Shown in pieces: positions 58,462 to 64,000 of a stretch of DNA of 64,000 bases. Location of the stretch: assembly GCA_031216445.1 (NCBI GenBank), contig CM062197.1, positions 2,188,501 to 2,252,500 of the forward strand. Reading direction: 5' to 3'. This DNA is from Lateolabrax maculatus (Eukaryota > Chordata > Actinopteri > Acropomatiformes > Lateolabracidae). Below the pieces are notes generated by a model, which did no database searches, was not told the origin of the DNA, and saw only the letters and a list, made by a program, of their open reading frames with translations. The position numbers and the translations under genes are program-made. The first letter of the stretch is position 1; each line of letters starts with the position of its first letter.

Positions 58462-58518
<57 letters not shown>
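58462..58518. repeat. (TG)28 microsatellite, right member of second opposed pair
   Basis: The longest uninterrupted dinucleotide tract in the window. Complementary to the CA tract 178 bp upstream. Confidence 0.98.
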
Positions 58519-58519
<1 letters not shown>

Positions 58520-58521
<2 letters not shown>

Positions 58522-58950
58522 ACTCAGAATGATAAGGTGGAGTATGATGGTTAAGGAGAAGTAGAGCATTGAGAGAGATGGGTGAAATTGTTTTTTATGT
58601 TAAATTTCCATACTTTTTTTCTTCAGACACATGGACTCGTGCAGTACGGATCACAAGCACACCCTCTCTAAGAACTCACACACACGCAGTGCGGTCATAA
58701 ACCCAGTCGAGCCTCCTCTCTGCGGAGCTGTAGCGCAGTGTTCAGCTTTGATACAGCCGGTAATAAGTCATCAGAGCTGTGAGAGCTGAAGGACCCAGGA
58801 AGCTTTATTATTCCTGTCTTCACACACAGGAGCCTCACTGATGGCTCAGGATTTACAAGATCACACACATGTACAGTGTGCTCCTGTGATGACTGTGCAG
58901 GGGACGCCATCGTGGTGTAGGCTTCAGTGGTTTAGTGTCCCACTGAGGAG
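58520..58950. other. non-coding stretch, no gene seen
   Basis: No recognised gene or repeat. A short CACACACGC run near 58678-58686. Confidence 0.5.
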
Positions 58951-58960
58951 ATTCTATTTC

Positions 58961-59554
58961 AGAAATCAGCTTTATTGGCTCAGTATGTGTACACATACAA
59001 GGAATTGATTCTGCTTTTTAATGTACTTACACAGAACAGACAGAGCTAAAAACAAGGACAACACAGCTGAACAGAGGAATTAAACATTTATCTATCTATA
59101 TATCACTATATATCTCCTTCATCCCAATAAAGCTAATTTGAATAGAAAGAGAAAAAGGAAAAAAAAACAGAAATTTGTAAACAAGAAGACAATGGTGCTT
59201 GAATAAATATGGAATTATTAATATTACATTTATTACAGGTTACATTATACACATAGGTGGATCTGACAGTATATGCAATTTATTTTCTTAGGTTTATATT
59301 GACAATGATGATATGCACATGTTAAAAAAAACCTGTATTTAAACTACAAATTATAATTTAGAATTGTTTAGTGTTACAGGGACAGTGCACATGGATTGTT
59401 TCTGAATCTTACTAATTTAAGTGTTCGTTAGAGTGACGGCCTGCGGAAAGAAACTGTCCTGAGGTCTGGTTGTTTTGGCGTCCTGTGTTATGTAGCGCCT
59501 ACCAGAGGGGAGAGGTGTGAACAGGTTGTTCTAAAGTGTGGTGGGTCTGCAGTC
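58961..59554 (-). mobile_element. LINE 3' end with coding remnant
   Basis: On the minus strand GAGCCAATAAAGCTGATTTC (58961-58985) is a fish L2-like 3' tail. The coding end is at the other side: minus-strand SGRRYITQDAKTTRPQD then SFFPQAVTLTNT, stopping at 59417-59419. It aligns with IRLRDRFIPQAIRLLNS of the 6 kb LINE but is clearly another subfamily. Upstream coding sequence fades near 59554. The 3' UTR between is AT-rich and seems to contain a foreign plus-oriented tail at 59110-59150. The element is 5'-truncated and inactive. Confidence 0.75.
59110..59152 (+). mobile_element. retroposon tail nested in the 59 kb LINE
   Basis: CATCCCAATAAAGCTAATTT GAATAG on the plus strand is again a LINE-like AATAAAGCT tail, opposite to its host element. 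It is preceded by ATCTATCTATATATCACTAT. Too short to classify; a local inversion of the host tail is an alternative. Confidence 0.35.
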
Positions 59555-59684
59555 ATGTTTGAGTTTCACAACAAAGAACGCAGAGCAGTCATTAAAAAAG
59601 ACAATAAAGAAATTTACCAAATAAGAGCCAATGGAGTATCATACAGATAATGATATTCACCACATGTGCAAATTAAGCATCCAA

Positions 59685-59754
59685 AGAGCCATCTGTGTGA
59701 ATGGGTGAAGTGCTTTGAGTGGTCAGTAGACTAGAAAAGCTCTATAGACAATTT
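59685..59754 (+). mobile_element. LINE/SINE 3' tail
   Basis: GTGTGAATGGGTGAAGTGCT TTGAGTGGTC then AGACTAGAAAAGCTCTATAG follows the well-known teleost retroposon ending (gcgctttgagtggtc, agactagaaaagcgctatata). Orientation is plus, opposite to the LINE fragment 130 bp upstream. Confidence 0.75.
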
Positions 59755-59759
59755 AACCT

Positions 59760-60218
59760 GACAACATCTCCTGTACTAATACACAAATCTGTTGCTGTAA
59801 ATAAGAAATTCTACCTCCTCAGCTATTATTTAACACCATGTCTCTATCTGTCACTTCAGGGTTACAGTTCAGTTTTAAAATTGTCTAAACCTCGCTGTTC
59901 ATTCAGTATGACTCACCCCTCACAGGAATTTTTGAGGATAATTGTCTTTCGAGCTCGATGATGATGATGATGATGATACATGATACAGTAACAACAGATA
60001 AAGGCAAACGCTACATGTAGGTAAAACAATTATATAAAGGATGATAAACATCTAAAATAACAAACATAATGCCAGCATATCTATCAAATCTTCTACTCAT
60101 TAATAGGCTGTAAGTGTGGGAGGGAGCCGACGCTTATAACTCATCCACTGTTTCTACAAGCTCTGTGGACTAATTAGAAAATACTGGTGGATGCCTGCTG
60201 GATATGGAGCCATGAAGC
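59760..60218. other. non-coding stretch, no gene seen
   Basis: Apart from a GAT tract nothing is recognised. Confidence 0.45.
59957..59978. repeat. (GAT)7 trinucleotide microsatellite
   Basis: Seven GAT units followed by ACATGATACAG. Confidence 0.95.
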
Positions 60219-60222
60219 CGTG

Positions 60223-60266
60223 AGTGTGTGTGTGTGTGTGTGTGTGCGTGTGTGTGTGTGTGTGTT
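60223..60266. repeat. (GT)n microsatellite, one CG interruption
   Basis: GT tract broken by GCG at 60246-60248. Confidence 0.96.
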
Positions 60267-60379
60267 TTCCTGTATTTCCATTTTGGTGAGGACCTGAGCT
60301 TTAGACCATCAGTGAGGTCATTTGGCCGATCCTTACTTCAAGGGTAAATTACACCGCGGGGTTCAGATTAAGCGGATGC

Positions 60380-61080
60380 ATGGACCAAATGAACAACGGT
60401 GAGCAGCAGCAAACAGAACATATTTTAACCATCTAGAACATAAGAAGACATTTTTTTGTGATTTTTGTGATTGATTTTTGCTCTAAGTTCTCACTGAGAG
60501 GCAAATTCACAAAGAATGGATTGTGACCACTGATAGCTCCATGAATTGCACATCATTTGCACCCCCTATCTGCCCCGTCTTAAGGTCTTCACAAAAGCCC
60601 ATAGAGTTTCTCATCTGAGTGCAATGTGACCTTGTCTTATACCATATACTCACCTATCATGTCTGCAGTGTAGCAGTGTCGGACAGGTTGAGACTGTGGT
60701 TTAATGCCAATTTTTGAGCACTTTACTGCTTGTTGGAGATAATGCTGAATGATGTTTTGTCTGACATGCTGCCCTCGTCTGCCCGGCATGATGATGCCTT
60801 TCGTTTGGCTACAATCGCTGCTGCCATGATCACTGGAAAGTCCGTGTGTGACACCCTCAATAAATGCGCTTCAGTTACCACCAACATCTCTGAAGACGCT
60901 AATAAATTTCACTCTAACTACCTCTACTACTGGTGTTTGTGAATTGGATTTCTTTTATGCGATGATGTTGCGATGCAGATTTTGCGCCAAATGTATGCAT
61001 ATTACCTAATTTAAATGCGTGCAAGAAGGACCAGAGCACCGACGCACTATTGGCTTGGCAGTGTAGTTAAGGGTGAATTT
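60380..61080. repeat. possible unclassified transposon remnant
   Basis: AGGCAAATTCACAAAGAATG (60498-60517) and GCACATCATTTGCACCCCCT (60546-60565) on one side, and AGATTTTGCGCCAAATGTAT with GCATATTACC (60977-61006) on the other, resemble the ends of a fish non-autonomous DNA element family rich in ttgcgcc/attcacaaa words. Between them is a 70-codon plus frame (60730-60942) reading AFRLATIAAAMITGKSVCDT, unrecognised. Borders are guesses. Confidence 0.3.
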
Positions 61081-61239
61081 ACTTTTTGCGGGTGCTTTTT
61101 CCTTAACCTCTGATGAGATTTCGGTAGGTAGCACTTGTTTGTTTTGCCATAATGCCTATTGAAGATCATATTGGGGATCATGCTTACTGCCCTGTTCTTT
61201 TATTTAAGAAAAACCTAAAATGCATCACTTAATGTGCTA

Positions 61240-61480
61240 TGGTAGCGTGGCTCTAGGGGTATCAATGTCCAATACTGTGATCCAGTTTGTAATATCACGA
61301 CTTTTATACAATATGATATGTCATAAAATTTGGAGGAAGATGCCTTATGACTGAGGATTTTTTTTCGTTCCACCAACAGGTCAACATTAATACAAATTTC
61401 AAAAGATATTTCTTAAACATAAACTGAATGTGCCTTGAAATTGATGCCAAAATAGCACAATGATGTGCTAACATGCTCCC
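61240..61480 (+). repeat. teleost interspersed repeat, copy 3 of 3
   Basis: TGGCTCTAGGGGTATCAATG opens it, then ATACTGTGATCCAGTTTG, AATATCACGACTTTTATAC, GTCATAAAATTTGG, and later CACCAACAGGTCAACATTAA and GATGTGCTAACATGCTCCC. This is the same family order (tggctctagggatg ... atgaaatttgg ... ccaccagcaggt) as at 57.7 kb, here from the family's other end, so the copies overlap only partly. Confidence 0.65.
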
Positions 61481-61526
61481 TACACATGTTCAGGTCCTCA
61501 TGAGGCCATACTGTACATACAAGGGT

Positions 61527-61528
<2 letters not shown>

Positions 61529-61559
<31 letters not shown>
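61529..61559. repeat. (GT)15 microsatellite
   Basis: Uninterrupted GT tract ending in a CGCCCGGG word. Confidence 0.97.
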
Positions 61560-61562
<3 letters not shown>

Positions 61563-61694
61563 CCGGGTTCATTGCCAGAGGTTCACCTCTCGACTAATTA
61601 AGCAGGTAGGCGGTGCAGACAGGGAACTGCCTGCACAAGATGAGCTGATGGCCATTAGCGCGACTTCTGCCTCCACTTTAATCTTTCTTAGCTG

Positions 61695-61742
61695 GAGAGA
61701 GATGGATGGAGAGAGAGAGAGAGCGAGCGAGCGAGGGAGAGA

Positions 61743-61779
<37 letters not shown>
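61695..61779. repeat. compound (GA)n-(GAGC)n-(TG)n microsatellite
   Basis: GA repeats (61707-61723), three GAGC units (61721-61735), a GGGAGAGAAGA bridge and a (GT)17 tract (61746-61779), followed by more GA-rich sequence to about 61815. Confidence 0.96.
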
Positions 61780-62085
61780 AGCTGAGACAGAGGGAGAGAT
61801 AGGGAGTGACCTAGAAATTTTAGAGACAAACAGATGGAAAACAGTGAGATGGAGTAACAAGGGTGGAAATCTGAGCTCATGGAAGATGAGGGGGGGATGA
61901 AAGGAGCCAAACAAGGTGCAAGGAGAGTGTTGGAATAAGAAAATTATGAGAGAGTGAAAACATACTATGAGGATAACTTGAAACGGGATGAAATGAAATT
62001 AGGGCAGACAGGAAAACAAAGGAAGTGTCAGTGAAAATAACACAGCCACTTTTTTGCATGCATCAGTTAAGACAACCGCAGACAA
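61780..62085. other. non-coding, GA-biased stretch
   Basis: Purine-leaning plus strand (GGGAGAGATAGGGAG and similar) without a gene. Confidence 0.5.
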
Positions 62086-62094
62086 TTTAATTTC

Positions 62095-62255
62095 CTCTGT
62101 TCTTTTACTTCTTTTTTGTCTTTTCCTTTTACTTTCCATTCTAACTTTTCATTTCCTTTCCATTCCTTTCTTTCATTCCCTTTTTTCTTTTCATCTATTG
62201 TCCTTTTCATTACTTCCATTTCCTTTCCTTCTCTTTCTTTTCCCAACACTCTTTG
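62095..62255 (+). repeat. pyrimidine-rich (TTTCC)n-like tract
   Basis: About 160 bp of T/C-rich sequence made of degenerate TTTCC, CCATTCC and TTTCTTTCA words. It keeps a 109-codon plus frame and a lysine/glutamate-rich minus frame open. Both are low complexity. Confidence 0.85.
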
Positions 62256-62259
62256 CTTC

Positions 62260-64000
62260 CTATTTGTGTCACATCCTTCGGCTGCCACAAACATCTGGAA
62301 CAGTACGGAGGGTAGTCAAGCGTATCTTATTTCACCCACAAGTATTCATTAGTTTAATGCACCCTTTATGCCTCTTTCAGTAATTAATAAAGTCAGTCGC
62401 TATGATAATGAAAAATGAATATCATCTTTTGGTGCTGAGGGTTTGTAAACTGTCCCACAGTATCAATCCCCCTCAGTACTGTGATTCACATTTCTGTCAT
62501 TCGATTATTCTGTGCCAGAGAGAAAAAAACTGCAAAGTCTAAAGATATAAAGGAAGAAAATGACGACCTGGTCTTTGCACATTGCGTTTTACCATCTCTG
62601 TTATCAGGTGTCCTTTCATGTGTGTGCCGCAAACATGATCGCTCCCAGTCACCTCTGGAAAAGCTCTGAGCGAGTTGGTTCAGTGCAGCTTGATTGCTTT
62701 GCAGTGGCTCATGTCTCAGCTGGGCTCTCTCAGGATGTTTGCAGTGTTCAGAGTTTCGGAGTCTGTTGGGCCCCGTGCGCCATCAGCTGCTGCTTCTGCA
62801 GGCTGCCAAGGAAATTGAAGCCCCCCTTTTCCCCGAAGAGTCAGGCTTTTTTTCTTTTTGTTAAACAATCGTCTGTCAGTTAGAATCACATCCTCCCCTG
62901 CAGATGCAGAGTCTCCCTCTGAAAACATTTTCTCATTTAGCTCGTTAGGTTTGCAGGTTGTTTGTCTGTCGAGCGAGTCTGCAGATTTGTGGATGTTTTC
63001 CGGTGATATGCTCGGGTTTCCTGACCCATATTTGCCTTGTTACTAATAACTACAAACATGCAAAGACACACACATCAGATTTTTTCAAGAACGACTAAAT
63101 CACTAGAAATTCCAATCAGAGAACGTCTTGATTAAAAACTAAAAGATCAAAGACAAACTGTTCATTTGCAGACTCTCTCAGGTTTTACATTTGCCAAACT
63201 TCTCAGCTGAACCTTGGATTTTTAACAGCACACAGGATCAGATGTCATTTTAATAAACAAATCTGCTGTTGACACTAAACGAGTGGGTGTTTTTAAAGAA
63301 AAGGTACAGCATGTCACGGAGGTTACAAAGTAGGCGTCTTGCATCACTAATATCTGGTGAAATTCAGTAGAAAGATGTTGCAAACAACAACCACGGCACA
63401 AACTTTTTTTTTTTTTTTTCAAACTGCTACTTTGGAGGCAGAAAATGGTTTGAACAAGACATACTAACACGTCCAGTGATGTGCATCCACGGTTTTGCAA
63501 ATCTGCATTTATAAATATATTAAACATCTATTAATCCTGACTTTAGATAACATTTTTAGGGACACCAAAACAATGAGCTGAAAGGATGCTACACAGCATC
63601 TAAAGTAGAGCTCAGGGGGTTTTAGAGCTGGCTGATGTATTTCTGTGGACACGTCATTTAATCCATTGATTAGAGCAACGTTACCTTGCAGTCTAAAAAT
63701 CTATGGTGCTTAACTTTAAATCAGAGGAAGGAGAGCACAGTTGAGTTCAATGCTTTTGTGGTTAAATGATGTGTGTGTTTCTCTCAGTAGTGCACATTTT
63801 ATATCATTGGAGATCAGTTTGCTTCTGTTTGGTGCGAGTCTTCCCTCGGGATTACTTGATGAAGATGGAGGACACATTCAGCATGCTTACTTGGTAGGAA
63901 CAATATATATACAAGATCAGAGTAGAATCACATCAGTTCTCTCTGACAGCAGGTTACATCACGCTGAGAATATATAAAACCACAGTACAAGTCATGTGCT
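62260..64000. other. non-coding stretch, no gene seen
   Basis: No gene or named repeat. A 107-codon plus frame (62560-62883) and a 101-codon minus frame (63222-63527, crossing the T16 run at 63404-63419) have no domains. The window ends in AT-rich sequence. Confidence 0.45.

Noticed and set aside
1..64000. Bacterial-type features (operons, CRISPR arrays, insertion sequences), tRNA and rRNA genes
   Set aside because: No regularly spaced direct repeats, no cloverleaf or rRNA signature was seen, and the sequence is clearly vertebrate.

Overview
The window looks like nuclear DNA from a bony fish, most likely a spiny-rayed (percomorph) teleost. The evidence is the repeat content: remnants of non-LTR retrotransposons, Tc1-like transposons and other interspersed families whose sequences I recognise from teleost genomes, together with dense (CA)n/(TG)n, (AT)n and trinucleotide microsatellites and AT-rich, CpG-poor sequence between them. 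There is no bacterial, viral or organellar gene organisation. Family assignments rest on recognition from memory, not on a database search.

I find no convincing host protein-coding gene. The open frames are short, overlap on both strands, start inside repeats or low-complexity tracts, and show no recognisable domain. The only coding sequence I can defend is fossil: a reverse-transcriptase C-terminus of an L2/CR1-like LINE (6.0-7.1 kb, minus), a LINE C-terminal piece with a GGATG-type tail (25.2-25.6 kb, minus), another LINE C-terminus (59.0-59.6 kb, minus), and two unrelated Tc1-like transposase relics (15.1-15.3 kb, plus; 31.6-32.0 kb, minus). All are broken. The window is best read as intergenic sequence or a very large intron.

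Layout: 0-6 kb is plain sequence with a small CpG-rich patch at 3.1-3.3 kb and an AT-rich repeat at about 4.9-5.3 kb. 6-16 kb holds the largest LINE, a GACTTG-rich repeat, a (CA)n-to-minisatellite transition, a long fold-back element at 14.1 kb and the first Tc1 relic. 16-29 kb has a LINE 3' tail at 19.9 kb, pyrimidine-rich tracts at 20.6-21.5 kb, a GC-rich patch at 22.0 kb, the 25.2 kb LINE and an L2-type 3' tail at 27.6 kb. 29-39 kb holds a perciform-type repeat at 30.0-30.4 kb, the second Tc1 relic, and two LTR-like pieces in opposite orientation at 33.3 and 37.6 kb. 39-56 kb is mostly unique, with a promoter-like patch at 40.8-40.95 kb, a strong 64-nt hairpin at 41.8 kb, several LINE/SINE tails and microsatellites, and candidate conserved non-coding blocks. 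56-64 kb is rich in repeats: opposed CA/TG tracts, stacked LINE tails in both orientations, and copies of a teleost family that also occurs at 38 kb.

Nothing here amounts to a new multi-gene system. The most unusual signals are the 14-bp perfect inverted repeat forming a pre-miRNA-sized hairpin (41789-41852), the fold-back element (14114-14237 core), the YY1/CCAAT-bearing patch with a well-placed ATG at 40.8-40.95 kb, and several unique blocks dense in homeodomain-type core motifs that would repay a cross-species alignment.
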